A program made the position numbers and the translations under genes. Under the pieces are notes generated by a model. The model was given only the letters and a program-made list of their open reading frames with translations, did no database searches and was not told the DNA's origin. Shown here piece after piece: positions 1 through 8,365 of a DNA stretch of 64,000 bases (its first letter is position 1; each line of letters begins with the position of its first letter). This stretch comes from Arenibacter sp. 6A1 (GTDB taxonomy: Bacteria > Bacteroidota > Bacteroidia > Flavobacteriales > Flavobacteriaceae): the NCBI RefSeq assembly GCF_012272855.1, contig NZ_JAAXCQ010000005.1, forward strand, positions 124,001 through 188,000, read 5' to 3'.

Positions 1-104
1 CTTTGGCGGTTTGCGACAAAACAGCTTCGGCCCTACAAGAATCGAATAGCCAGATCCATATTAGCGATAGCACTTGGCACTATAATGGTGGCGGATGCTG
101 CTAA
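1..104 (+). CDS. 3' end of a gene, possibly arsenite methyltransferase ArsM (partial)
   Basis: This is an open frame running in from the left edge to a TAA at 102-104, about 34 codons. The translation contains VCDKTA near its start and ends in GGGCC. Cysteine-rich tails ending in CC are known from some arsenite S-adenosylmethyltransferases, and the next two genes look like companions in arsenosugar loci, so an ArsM end is my best reading. The first frame is also open, to 129, and gives a different hydrophobic tail, so the frame choice itself is uncertain. No domain is visible in so short a piece, and the call rests mainly on context. Confidence 0.35.
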   Translation, partial: LAVCDKTASALQESNSQIHISDSTWHYNGGGCC

Positions 105-172
105 TGTAGTTTTGCGATGTAAGGAATAAAACACCTTATATACTACTATAGAGTAAGATAATATGAGATCCC

Positions 173-925
173 ATGCAACGAATAGCAGCAGTATTAGTTT
201 TTATTTTTTTCGTTAGTGCCACCCCACATCCTATTAGTTATGGGAAGCTGCCTAATGAAAGGCTTGAACAACAAGTACCGCTAGACCATTCTGCATGGGA
301 TCTTTTGCTTAAAAAATATGTCGATGCGGCGGGCAATGTAGCCTATGAGAAGTTTGCTGCCGACTCCCCTGCCCTAGCGCAATATTTGTCTTATCTGACC
401 AAGAACGCCCCCCTGGAAAGCTGGACAAGACAGGAAAAACTCGCCTATTACATCAATCTATACAATGCGGCAACGGTAAAGCTTATTTTAGACCATTACC
501 CTCTTAAAAGTATCAAGGAGCTCAAAAGCCCATGGGGCAGCAAAGTGGTACCTCTTGGGAAGGACAAAATATCCTTGGGCCATTTGGAACACCGAATCTT
601 GCGGAAGATGGACGATCCAAGGATACATTTTGCCATTAATTGTGCCTCCTACTCCTGCCCCAAATTACTGAACGAAGCTTTTATTTCCGCCACTATAGAT
701 ACCCAACTGAACAAGGCCGCCCGGGATTTCATCAACGATCCCTCAAGGAATCAACTTTCGGGCCCTGAGGTATCCCTGTCACAAATTTTTAATTGGTACA
801 AAAAAGATTTTACCAAAGATGGTAGTCTAATAGCATATATTAACCGCTATAGCAGCAAAGTACTACCCTCGGACACAAAATTTAGCTATCTAAAATACAA
901 TTGGGCCTTAAATGAAAAACAATAA
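173..925 (+). CDS. DUF547 domain protein, exported
   Basis: A 250-residue protein with an N-terminal hydrophobic signal (about residues 3-16), so probably exported to the periplasm. Most of the rest matches the DUF547 family, including the family's cysteine motif NCASYSCP at 156-163. The biochemical role of DUF547 is unknown. In many marine bacteria such genes sit beside the ArsM/ArsS methyltransferase and radical-SAM genes of arsenosugar synthesis, and the downstream gene here fits that. The reading frame overlaps the next gene by 14 bases, so the two are probably translated together. Family assignment is confident; a link to arsenic is inferred from neighbours only. Confidence 0.8.
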   Translation: MQRIAAVLVFIFFVSATPHPISYGKLPNERLEQQVPLDHSAWDLLLKKYVDAAGNVAYEKFAADSPALAQYLSYLTKNAPLESWTRQEKLAYYINLYNAATVKLILDHYPLKSIKELKSPWGSKVVPLGKDKISLGHLEHRILRKMDDPRIHFAINCASYSCPKLLNEAFISATIDTQLNKAARDFINDPSRNQLSGPEVSLSQIFNWYKKDFTKDGSLIAYINRYSSKVLPSDTKFSYLKYNWALNEKQ

Positions 926-1619
926 CCAAAAAACCATCAGTATTATTATTCCTGTTTTAAACGAGGAAAAGCACCTGGGCAGATTAATCGGTTATCTAAA
1001 GGCCAATAGCCATAAAGAAAACATCGAAGAAATTATGATCATCGATGGCGGAAGTGATGACCAAAGTGCATCTATTGCCATGGAAATGGGCGTTCGTTTA
1101 TTACAGTCCGAAAAAGGCAGAGCCAAACAAATGAACCATGGGGCAAAACACGCTTTGGGAGATATCCTTTATTTTTTACATGTCGATACTTTTCCACCAA
1201 ACAACTTTGATCAGCACATCCTAAAGGAAGTCGACCAAGGCTATGAAACTGGTTGTTTTAGGATGGTTTTTGATAGCCGACATTGGTTTCTGCGTTTTTT
1301 TGCCTTCCTTTCTCGGTTAAACCTAAAAATTTGTCGCGGGGGAGATCAATCCCTTTTTATCAGCAAAGCGTTATTTAAAAGCGCCAAAGGATTTAATGAG
1401 CAGTATATAATTTATGAAGACAGTGAATTTATTGGTCGATTATACCAAATGACGACCTTTAAAGTGATTCCGCAAAACGTCACCACCTCGGCCCGTAAGT
1501 ACCGTCAAATCGGATTATTAAGATTGCAGTATCATTTTGGAGTAATCCATTTAAAAAATATGTTTGGGGCGGGTCCGGATAAATTATACGATTACTACAG
1601 ACGAAAAATTGTTTCTTAG
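912..1619 (+). CDS. Family 2 glycosyltransferase, arsenosugar type (TIGR04283-like)
   Basis: A 235-residue GT-A fold glycosyltransferase without membrane segments, probably cytoplasmic or peripheral. It shows the GT2 start SIIIPVLNEE, DGGSDD at about 45-50, GRAKQMN at 69-75, the metal-binding HVDT at 90-93 and a GGDQSLF segment near 142. The GRAxQMN and GGDQ segments are what I associate with TIGR04283, a glycosyltransferase family found with arsenosugar biosynthesis genes. It probably moves a sugar onto an arsenic-containing or related small acceptor, but the substrate cannot be read from the sequence. It overlaps the DUF547 gene by 14 bases. The downstream gene is convergent. Confidence 0.78.
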   Translation: MKNNNQKTISIIIPVLNEEKHLGRLIGYLKANSHKENIEEIMIIDGGSDDQSASIAMEMGVRLLQSEKGRAKQMNHGAKHALGDILYFLHVDTFPPNNFDQHILKEVDQGYETGCFRMVFDSRHWFLRFFAFLSRLNLKICRGGDQSLFISKALFKSAKGFNEQYIIYEDSEFIGRLYQMTTFKVIPQNVTTSARKYRQIGLLRLQYHFGVIHLKNMFGAGPDKLYDYYRRKIVS

Positions 1620-1757
1620 GCGATAGCTTTAAAACCCTACAGCAGTCCTAGCAATATCCATATGCTCATAGGCCGTATATTTCAGGGGCCAAAATCTGCT
1701 GCTTATCTATTTAGTAACCGTCACTCATTTCTATTTTCTCCTTTTGATCTTACCTTA

Positions 1758-2759
1758 TCAATATGCTTTATAATATTCCTGTATCAGTTTTTCTGCCGGT
1801 TTGTTCTGAGGAGTAAAACGGTTGTCCGTAGGCCCGCCTACCCTATCGTGGGCGATAAACCACTTCCACAAGAAGCCACCTGCAAACCAATCTTCTTGCC
1901 AGAACTCCTGAAAAATAGCCGTGATGGCATTTACTTGCCCCTCTAGGTTTACCGCTGCTTCCTTATGTTCGGTATGCCATGGTTTTTCTGCAGCATAATC
2001 GGTACTCCTATACCCATATTCCGTAAAAAGCACTTGCCTGTCGGTAATTTTGGCCAGGGTTTCGATTTGTTTTTTATGGGGCTGCCATTGTTTTCGCAAG
2101 CTACTTACATCGGGTGTCTTGGCCTCCGACAAAGGAAAATAAGCATCTACCCCTATAAAGTCTAGGGATTCCCAGAAGGGTGTTTCGGAATATTCGTTCC
2201 AATTGGCCGCATAGGTCAATTTTCCTTTATACCTTTTTCTAATTCCCTTTATCAGGCTTTCCCAATACTGTGGCCTATGCTGCACAAATAGTTGCAATTC
2301 GGTACCGATACAAAATATTTCCGTACCGGTCCTTTCTGCCAGTTCCGCATTGCTCAGGATAAATTTGGAATAGGAAGCTTCCAAGGCCTTCCAATCGGCC
2401 TCGGTTTTCATTGCTAAAGTACCTGTGAACTGCCCTCTAGCAATCCACAGTTGTGGTTTTAACATCACCCGAACCCCATTTTTATGGAGGGTGTTTATAT
2501 ACTGTTCAGCGCCCTTTATAGTTTCTCCATACCACTGCCTTTCTGTATCGAAAATAATTTCGGGCGACTCTTTATCCCTTATAAAACCAAAGGGCATTAC
2601 GGCTGCAAAATTGGCGTGAACCCTAAGCACTGGTTTAATATGTTCTAAACGCACCTCTTCCCTGGCCGCTACAAAACTAAGGCCGTTTATTTTTTCCATG
2701 GCCTTATTGGAGCAACCTAGCAGGCATACGCAAATTAAAAGTATTCCAATGCTGCGCAT
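1758..2759 (-). CDS. Glycoside hydrolase family 113-like lipoprotein
   Basis: A 333-residue protein with a lipoprotein signal (hydrophobic stretch ending LLGC, Cys at 16), so membrane-anchored facing the periplasm or outside. The body looks like a TIM-barrel hydrolase of the GH113 group, whose described members are beta-mannanases. E154 in the GTEL segment is placed like the acid/base residue, and E247 in FTEYGY like the nucleophile. It has no polysaccharide-utilisation neighbours and appears to be a single gene, convergent with the arsenosugar-type glycosyltransferase. Substrate assignment to mannan is uncertain, because many flavobacterial homologues are uncharacterised. Confidence 0.75.
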   Translation of the reverse strand: MRSIGILLICVCLLGCSNKAMEKINGLSFVAAREEVRLEHIKPVLRVHANFAAVMPFGFIRDKESPEIIFDTERQWYGETIKGAEQYINTLHKNGVRVMLKPQLWIARGQFTGTLAMKTEADWKALEASYSKFILSNAELAERTGTEIFCIGTELQLFVQHRPQYWESLIKGIRKRYKGKLTYAANWNEYSETPFWESLDFIGVDAYFPLSEAKTPDVSSLRKQWQPHKKQIETLAKITDRQVLFTEYGYRSTDYAAEKPWHTEHKEAAVNLEGQVNAITAIFQEFWQEDWFAGGFLWKWFIAHDRVGGPTDNRFTPQNKPAEKLIQEYYKAY

Positions 2760-2957
2760 TTTATATCATATTTAGTTCTTAGAACAGTTCTTTAACTTTA
2801 TTTTCCCAAAAAGTAAAATGGCAGCAGGTATATTTGACCTAGAAATCTAGACCTATTTAATAGCCGACACCCTAAAATTGTTTTATTGTCTCTAAATTAC
2901 GGTTTAAAATTAAGTTTCTAACTTTATTAGCGACCCATACACTAGAAGTATACACCT

Positions 2958-4304
2958 ATGGAACATATTGTTATTATTGGTAATGGTATTGCAGGCATTA
3001 CTGCGGCGCGACATATCCGAAAACAGTCCGATAAAAAAATCACGGTGATCTCCTCAGAATCCGACCATTTTTTTTCTCGTACGGCATTAATGTACGTGTA
3101 CATGGGACATATGAAGTTCGATCATCTTAAGCCTTATGAAGATTGGTTTTGGAAAAAAAACAGGATCGCCCTGATCAATGGCCTCGTAGTTCGTGTAGAC
3201 ATTAGCAACAATACCATACACCTTCAGGATTCCCAGGAGGTCCCTTATGACAAATTAATCATCGCCACTGGTTCTAAGACCAGTAAATATGGGTGGCCAG
3301 GACAGGATTTACTAGGTGTTCAAGGCCTATATTCCAAGCAAGACCTAGAAACTATGGAAGCCTTGGCCCCCAACAAGGAAATTTGCACCAGGGCCGTAAT
3401 TGTTGGAGGGGGCCTAATAGGGATCGAAATGGCCGAAATGCTTCGTTCTAGAGATATTCCTGTTACTTTTTTAGTGCGGGAAGACAGCTATTGGAGCAAT
3501 GTACTGCCTCTGGGCGAATCGCAAATGATTAACGAGCATATTTTGGAACATCATATAGATTTACGGCTAAGCACCAATCTTGTATCCATAATCCCTGATG
3601 AATTTGGCAGGGTAAAAGCTGTTACCACAGATAATGGGGAAACCATTGCCTGCAATTTTGTAGGCCTTGCTCCCGGGGTTACCCCTAATATAGATTTCCT
3701 AAAAGATTCTGGAATAACCCTGGGCAAAGGAGTAAAGGTCAACCAGTTTCTAGAGACCAATATTCCCAATATTTATGCCATTGGGGATTGTGCAGAGCAG
3801 CACCAGGCTATTGGCAACCGAAGGGCTATAGAGGCCGTTTGGTATACCGGTAGAATGATGGGCGAGGTAGTTGCCCAGACAGTTTGCGGCAATAAAATGC
3901 CGTACAATCCGGGGCATTGGTTTAATTCTGCCAAATTTCTCGATATAGAATACCAAACCTATGGTTGGGTTCATGGCAATAAAGGGAAGCCAGCAGAGGA
4001 GACCCATTTTCATTGGAGACATGAGAAGGAAAAGATATGTATTACCATGGCCTTTCATAAAGACAGTAAACAATTTTTAGGGATCAATACCTTTGGCATT
4101 CGAATGAGGCACGATGTCATAGATCGTTGGCTGACCGAGAAACGAGCTATAGACCACGTCCTTATTCACTTAAAAGACGCCAACTTTGACCCAGAGTTTT
4201 ATAAGTCCTACGAAGCTGCCATCATTTCTAGCTATAATAAGGAATATAACACTTCGCTTAGGCCAAAAAAGAAAAGCTGGAAACGCATTTTTAGCAACGC
4301 ATAA
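2958..4304 (+). CDS. FAD/NAD(P)-dependent oxidoreductase (rubredoxin/nitrite reductase-like)
   Basis: A 448-residue class-I pyridine nucleotide-disulfide-type flavoprotein. It has the FAD-binding GNGIAG at 8-13, the ATG segment near 103-105, a second NAD(P)-binding GGGLIG at 150-155 and the C-terminal FAD signature YAIGDCAE near 275. The fold resembles rubredoxin-NAD reductases and the reductase half of assimilatory nitrite reductase. The redox Cys pair of glutathione-type reductases is absent. The stop codon lies 9 bases before a membrane polyferredoxin gene, so I infer that this cytoplasmic enzyme hands electrons from NAD(P)H to that membrane protein, or takes them from it. The terminal acceptor is unknown. 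Confidence 0.85.
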   Translation: MEHIVIIGNGIAGITAARHIRKQSDKKITVISSESDHFFSRTALMYVYMGHMKFDHLKPYEDWFWKKNRIALINGLVVRVDISNNTIHLQDSQEVPYDKLIIATGSKTSKYGWPGQDLLGVQGLYSKQDLETMEALAPNKEICTRAVIVGGGLIGIEMAEMLRSRDIPVTFLVREDSYWSNVLPLGESQMINEHILEHHIDLRLSTNLVSIIPDEFGRVKAVTTDNGETIACNFVGLAPGVTPNIDFLKDSGITLGKGVKVNQFLETNIPNIYAIGDCAEQHQAIGNRRAIEAVWYTGRMMGEVVAQTVCGNKMPYNPGHWFNSAKFLDIEYQTYGWVHGNKGKPAEETHFHWRHEKEKICITMAFHKDSKQFLGINTFGIRMRHDVIDRWLTEKRAIDHVLIHLKDANFDPEFYKSYEAAIISSYNKEYNTSLRPKKKSWKRIFSNA

Positions 4305-4313
4305 AACACCATC

Positions 4314-5894
4314 ATGAAAACGATACAAAACATAGGTCTATTCATATTTTTACTTGGCCTAACCATATTCTCCCTCCTGCCTTTTGTTGGTTCCTTTGAA
4401 CTTTCCAAAACCACTTTGGACACCATAGCCCAGGAAAAAAATATAAACAGTGAGATATTTCTAGACAAGCTTCACTCTACGGTGGTTGGAAAGGAATTTT
4501 CTGGTTTGCTCTCCTTATCGCCCAAAATTGCTACCAACTTAGAGCAGGCGAATGCTTATCACCGCAAAAACAAGGAGTACAATAAAGTTATTTATACTAG
4601 TGCCCACGATTTGACGGCGCTTATCGCAAAAAAGTCTGCCAATGGTTTTATTGTTGACAACAAAGGCCTTATGTGGTGGCTCACCTTTGGTTTAGGAATC
4701 ATCGGGGCCTTACTATTTATACTGCCAAATGTGATTCTATTGGGAAAAAAAGGCATTAAAAACAATGGCATCTATCTGCAAAACGCTACCAATAGGGGCT
4801 GGATTGCCTGGATGGTATTTGTTTTTTTGGTCACCTTTTATCTGGTATTATACTTCCGTCCACAATTTGCAGTTAACTGGACATTCTTGGTAGACCCTAT
4901 CAGCTTTTCCTTAAGCGGCAATGAAGCTGGCCACTGGTTTGTGTACGGTTTTATGTATTGCACGGTGATGACGGTCATGGCGGTCCGAATGTATATTAAG
5001 TACAGACATAATGCGTACCAGATGTTACGGACGACCTCCGTTTTATTTTTTCAAATTGTATTTGCCTTCCTTATCCCGGAAATAATGGTACGTCTACAGA
5101 TGCCTTATTATGATTTTAAAAACATCTTCCCCTTAGATTACGATTTCTTTTTTCAATGGAATTTAAAATCTCTGATCGCCAGCGGTGGTATAGGCTTGTT
5201 TATTTTGGGTTGGGGTATTGCCCTAAGCCTGATCGCTGTCCCCATGATGGTCTATTTTTTTGGCAAGCGCTGGTATTGTTCTTGGGTCTGTGGTTGTGGC
5301 GGATTGGCCGAAACATTGGGAGATCCGTACCGTCAGCATTCCAGTAAATCCTTATTTTCATGGCGAGTAGAGCGCTGGTTGGTACATTTGGTATTGGTTT
5401 TTGTGGTAGGTATGACCTTAATGACCCTATACAGTTTCTTTACTGGCAGCGGCACTGTTTTGGGTATAAGGACTCAAAGTGTGCAGAATGTGTACGGGCT
5501 GGCCATAGGCGCTATTTTCGCGGGGGTCATCGGCACGGGATTTTATCCCATTTTTGGAAACCGCGTATGGTGCCGATTTGGATGTCCTTTGGCAGCCTAT
5601 TTAGGATTAGTACAACGCTTTAAATCGCGATTCAGAATTACCACCAATGGAGGCCAGTGTATTTCCTGTGGCAATTGCTCTACTTATTGCGAGCAGGGTA
5701 TAGACGTACGTGCCTATGCACAAAAAGGAGAAAACATCATAAGATCGAGCTGTGTGGGCTGCGGTATTTGTGCTGCTGTTTGTCCCCGTGGTGTTTTAAA
5801 ATTGGAAAACGGCCCTGAAAAAGGAAGAATAAATCCGACCGAAATACTCTTGGGCAACGACGTAGATTTAATGGATCTCTTAAACAAAAAATAG
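4314..5894 (+). CDS. Membrane polyferredoxin (NapH/NosR-like 4Fe-4S protein)
   Basis: A 526-residue integral membrane protein. One hydrophobic segment lies near residues 8-26, followed by a soluble loop to about 115 and several more segments (about 119-144, 163-180, 208-224, 240-258, 293-315, 355-373 and 394-410). Two paired-cysteine motifs typical of NapH/NosR-type proteins are present: C322-C326-C328 and C420-C424. Two ferredoxin 4Fe-4S sites follow: C449/452/455/459 and C480/483/486/490. The extra N-terminal domain of about 100 residues between the first two membrane segments is not one I recognise. It sits directly behind the flavoprotein gene, so the pair probably forms a membrane electron-transfer module. 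Confidence 0.85.
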   Translation: MKTIQNIGLFIFLLGLTIFSLLPFVGSFELSKTTLDTIAQEKNINSEIFLDKLHSTVVGKEFSGLLSLSPKIATNLEQANAYHRKNKEYNKVIYTSAHDLTALIAKKSANGFIVDNKGLMWWLTFGLGIIGALLFILPNVILLGKKGIKNNGIYLQNATNRGWIAWMVFVFLVTFYLVLYFRPQFAVNWTFLVDPISFSLSGNEAGHWFVYGFMYCTVMTVMAVRMYIKYRHNAYQMLRTTSVLFFQIVFAFLIPEIMVRLQMPYYDFKNIFPLDYDFFFQWNLKSLIASGGIGLFILGWGIALSLIAVPMMVYFFGKRWYCSWVCGCGGLAETLGDPYRQHSSKSLFSWRVERWLVHLVLVFVVGMTLMTLYSFFTGSGTVLGIRTQSVQNVYGLAIGAIFAGVIGTGFYPIFGNRVWCRFGCPLAAYLGLVQRFKSRFRITTNGGQCISCGNCSTYCEQGIDVRAYAQKGENIIRSSCVGCGICAAVCPRGVLKLENGPEKGRINPTEILLGNDVDLMDLLNKK

Positions 5895-6008
5895 GCGGTT
5901 AAGGCAATATAAATTTACCTATCCCATCCAAGGAATTAGCCTTGTTAAAAAACATAGGATTTTCTGTAGAACTTTTATCAAAAAAGTATCTATCGAACAA
6001 ACTATTTA

Positions 6009-6016
6009 TACCTTTG
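6009..6016 (+). promoter_or_regulatory. -7 box of a Bacteroidota-type promoter
   Basis: TACCTTTG matches the flavobacterial -7 consensus TAnnTTTG. No good TTG lies 17-23 bases upstream, so support is partial. The predicted start of transcription, about 5-8 bases downstream, would fall at an eight-codon open frame (6021-6047) whose stop abuts the ATG of the glycosyltransferase at 6048. Confidence 0.45.
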
Positions 6017-6047
6017 CCGCATGAAAAATAACAATCCCCAATCTTAA

Positions 6048-6737
6048 ATGACGGATATTAGAGTCATAATTCCGGCATATAATGAATCAGATTCCATTGC
6101 CAAGGTAATTAAGGATATTCCCGATTTTGTTAGCGAAGTAATTGTAGTCAACAATAATTCTACCGATAACACCGCAATAAATGCCAAAGGAGCAGGCGCG
6201 ACGGTACTTACAGAAAATAAAAGAGGATATGGCTATGCCTGCTTATGCGGTATGAACTATATTTCGGAACAGTCTAGTTCTCCCGATATTATTGTATTTA
6301 TGGATGGAGATTATTCTGACTACCCAGAAGAACTTTCCAAACTTATAGCCCCAATTCTAAAGGACGACATTGATTTTGTCATTGGAGCAAGAACCAAAGA
6401 ATTACGGGAAGCAGGCTCAATGACCCCACAGCAGGTGTTTGGCAACGCTTTAGCTACTACCCTAATGAAATGGATGTTCAACGCCACCTACACCGACCTA
6501 GGGCCTTTTAGAGCCATTAAATACCAAAAGCTCTTGGCTTTAAACATGGAAGACAAGACCTATGGGTGGACTGTAGAAATGCAGTTAAAAGCTTTAAGAA
6601 ATAAATTTACATACACCGAAGTACCAGTACGTTACAAAAAAAGAATTGGGGTCTCAAAAGTATCAGGAACCATAAAAGGAACTATATTTGCAGGCGCAAA
6701 AATCCTAAGTTGGATATTTAAATACAGTATAAAATAA
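6048..6737 (+). CDS. Family 2 glycosyltransferase (DPM1/DPG-synthase-like)
   Basis: A 229-residue GT-A glycosyltransferase. It has the VIIPAYNE start, the nucleotide-sugar-binding NNSTDNT segment and the metal-binding FMDGDYSD. There is no convincing membrane helix, so it resembles the soluble dolichol- or undecaprenyl-phosphate sugar synthases. It probably transfers a hexose from a nucleotide sugar to a lipid phosphate or similar carrier. The gene lies 2 bases before a membrane glycosyltransferase and upstream of a GT-C-type polytopic enzyme. That GT-C enzyme would be expected to use a lipid-phosphate sugar, which fits this product being the donor maker. Acceptor and sugar are not determinable here. 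Confidence 0.82.
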   Translation: MTDIRVIIPAYNESDSIAKVIKDIPDFVSEVIVVNNNSTDNTAINAKGAGATVLTENKRGYGYACLCGMNYISEQSSSPDIIVFMDGDYSDYPEELSKLIAPILKDDIDFVIGARTKELREAGSMTPQQVFGNALATTLMKWMFNATYTDLGPFRAIKYQKLLALNMEDKTYGWTVEMQLKALRNKFTYTEVPVRYKKRIGVSKVSGTIKGTIFAGAKILSWIFKYSIK

Positions 6738-6739
6738 AA

Positions 6740-8224
6740 ATGGAACTAACAATTACTTATATCATTATTACTATCTATAGCATTTCTTTAATGCTGATCT
6801 TCTTTTACAGCCTAGCTCAGTTAAACCTTTTGGTTAACTACTTGGGCAACAAAAGAAAAAATCTGGAGGCTCCGAAATACAATCTTCTTGATCCTAAAGA
6901 GATTCCTTTTGTCACCATTCAGCTTCCTATATTCAACGAAGAGTATGTTGTGGAACGCTTATTGGACAATATTGCAAAAATAGAATACCCTTCCAATAAA
7001 CTGGAAATCCAGGTTTTGGACGATTCTACGGACGATTCGGTTTTAGATACCGCCAAACGTATTGAAGCCTTACAAGCTACCGGATTGGATATTACCCATA
7101 TCAGAAGAACCAATAGACAAGGATACAAGGCGGGCGCCTTAAAGGAAGGCTTAAAAATTGCAAAGGGCGATTTCATAGCTATTTTTGATGCCGATTTTTT
7201 ACCCGATGGAGATTGGTTAAAGAAAACCGTCATCTATTTTAAAGATCAAGAGATCGGAGTGGTACAGACCCGTTGGGGCCATATTAACAGAGATTACTCT
7301 ACCCTGACCCGTATCCAAGCTTTTGCCTTGGACGCACATTTTACCTTGGAACAGGTAGGAAGAAATGCAAAAGGTCATTTTATTAACTTTAATGGTACCG
7401 CAGGTATCTGGAGAAAGGAATGTATTCTGGATGCTGGAAACTGGGAGGGCGACACCTTAACGGAGGATTTGGACCTTAGCTACAGAGCACAATTAAAGAA
7501 TTGGAAATTTAAATATTTAGAAGACGTAGAAACTCCAGCTGAACTTCCAGTTGTAATCAGTGCTGCGCGTTCTCAACAGTTCCGATGGAATAAAGGTGGG
7601 GCCGAAAACTTTAGAAAAACAGTGTGGAAGGTTATTACCTCTAAGAACATTTCCTTTAAGACCAAGTTCCACGGAGTAATGCACTTGCTTAACAGCTCTA
7701 TGTTCCTTTGTGTTTTTATAGTAGCGGTCTTAAGTATTCCGATGCTATATATAAAAAATATTTTTGGTCACTTGGCATGGATCTTTGAAGCCACTAGTTT
7801 CTTTATCGTTAGTACCGTGATCTTATTCGTATGTTATTGGTTTACTTATAAGAGCATACAAGGAAGTAGCTTTGAGAAATTCATAGATTACATAAAGCTG
7901 TTCTTTACATTTTTCTCGGTAGCCCTCGGATTTTCATTGCACAACTCCATGGCCGTTATCGAAGGCCATATGGGTAAACGCAGTGAATTTGTAAGAACCC
8001 CTAAATTCAACATCAATAATTTAACCGATACTTGGAAGGGCAACAAATACTTGGCTAAAAAGCTTTCGCCAAACATGATCTTAGAGGCCGCATTAATGAT
8101 TTATTTCCTATTTGGAATGTATAGCGCCATCCCTTTGAACGACTTTGGACTTTTTCCGTTCCACTTTATGTTGTTCCTAGGTTTTGGTTTTGTATTTTTC
8201 AAATCGCTTACTTCAAAAGCCTAA
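6740..8224 (+). CDS. Membrane family 2 glycosyltransferase (cellulose/mannan synthase-like)
   Basis: A 494-residue processive-type GT2. It has an N-terminal helix (about 4-26), a cytoplasmic catalytic domain and a C-terminal cluster of about four helices from residue 310 onward. The expected motifs are all present: DDS at 94-96, DAD at 150-152, TEDLD at 241-245 and QQFRW (a QxxRW motif) at 279-283. It resembles the CslA/glucomannan-synthase-like group more than bacterial BcsA, and no PilZ domain is visible. The likely role is polymerising or adding beta-linked sugars at the inner membrane. It is two bases behind the soluble GT2 gene, in an evident operon. A hairpin follows at 8306-8365. Confidence 0.85.
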   Translation: MELTITYIIITIYSISLMLIFFYSLAQLNLLVNYLGNKRKNLEAPKYNLLDPKEIPFVTIQLPIFNEEYVVERLLDNIAKIEYPSNKLEIQVLDDSTDDSVLDTAKRIEALQATGLDITHIRRTNRQGYKAGALKEGLKIAKGDFIAIFDADFLPDGDWLKKTVIYFKDQEIGVVQTRWGHINRDYSTLTRIQAFALDAHFTLEQVGRNAKGHFINFNGTAGIWRKECILDAGNWEGDTLTEDLDLSYRAQLKNWKFKYLEDVETPAELPVVISAARSQQFRWNKGGAENFRKTVWKVITSKNISFKTKFHGVMHLLNSSMFLCVFIVAVLSIPMLYIKNIFGHLAWIFEATSFFIVSTVILFVCYWFTYKSIQGSSFEKFIDYIKLFFTFFSVALGFSLHNSMAVIEGHMGKRSEFVRTPKFNINNLTDTWKGNKYLAKKLSPNMILEAALMIYFLFGMYSAIPLNDFGLFPFHFMLFLGFGFVFFKSLTSKA

Positions 8225-8305
8225 ACATGGCTTTGTAAGAAGAAGAAAAATATCAGCTCACCCTTTCCTCTATAAGCGAGGGCGAAAGAAGTGGGATTCC
8301 TAATA

Positions 8306-8365
8306 AAAAAAGATTTAAATTTGACCGAGTAGCACACAAGACTCGGTTGATTTTAAATCTTTTTT
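8306..8365 (+). terminator. Long hairpin ending directly at the next start codon
   Basis: A 14-bp A/T-rich arm (8306-8319) is exactly complementary to 8352-8365. Inside it, CCGAGT (8325-8330) pairs with ACTCGG (8341-8346). The G/C core followed by a T-rich stretch looks like an intrinsic terminator for the glycosyltransferase gene. It is unusual that the ATG of the next gene begins at 8366, the base after the 3' arm. The same structure could therefore mask the start region of that gene. A second, weaker inverted repeat lies upstream, around 8262-8290. Confidence 0.65.

Noticed and set aside
1-129. First-frame open reading at the left edge with a hydrophobic tail
   Set aside because: Overlaps the frame ending at 104, which has a CC-ended tail that fits the neighbours better; both are too short to decide firmly.
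1662-1946. Plus-strand open frame opposite the GH113-like gene
   Set aside because: It mostly overlaps the well-supported minus-strand gene and has no recognisable protein features.
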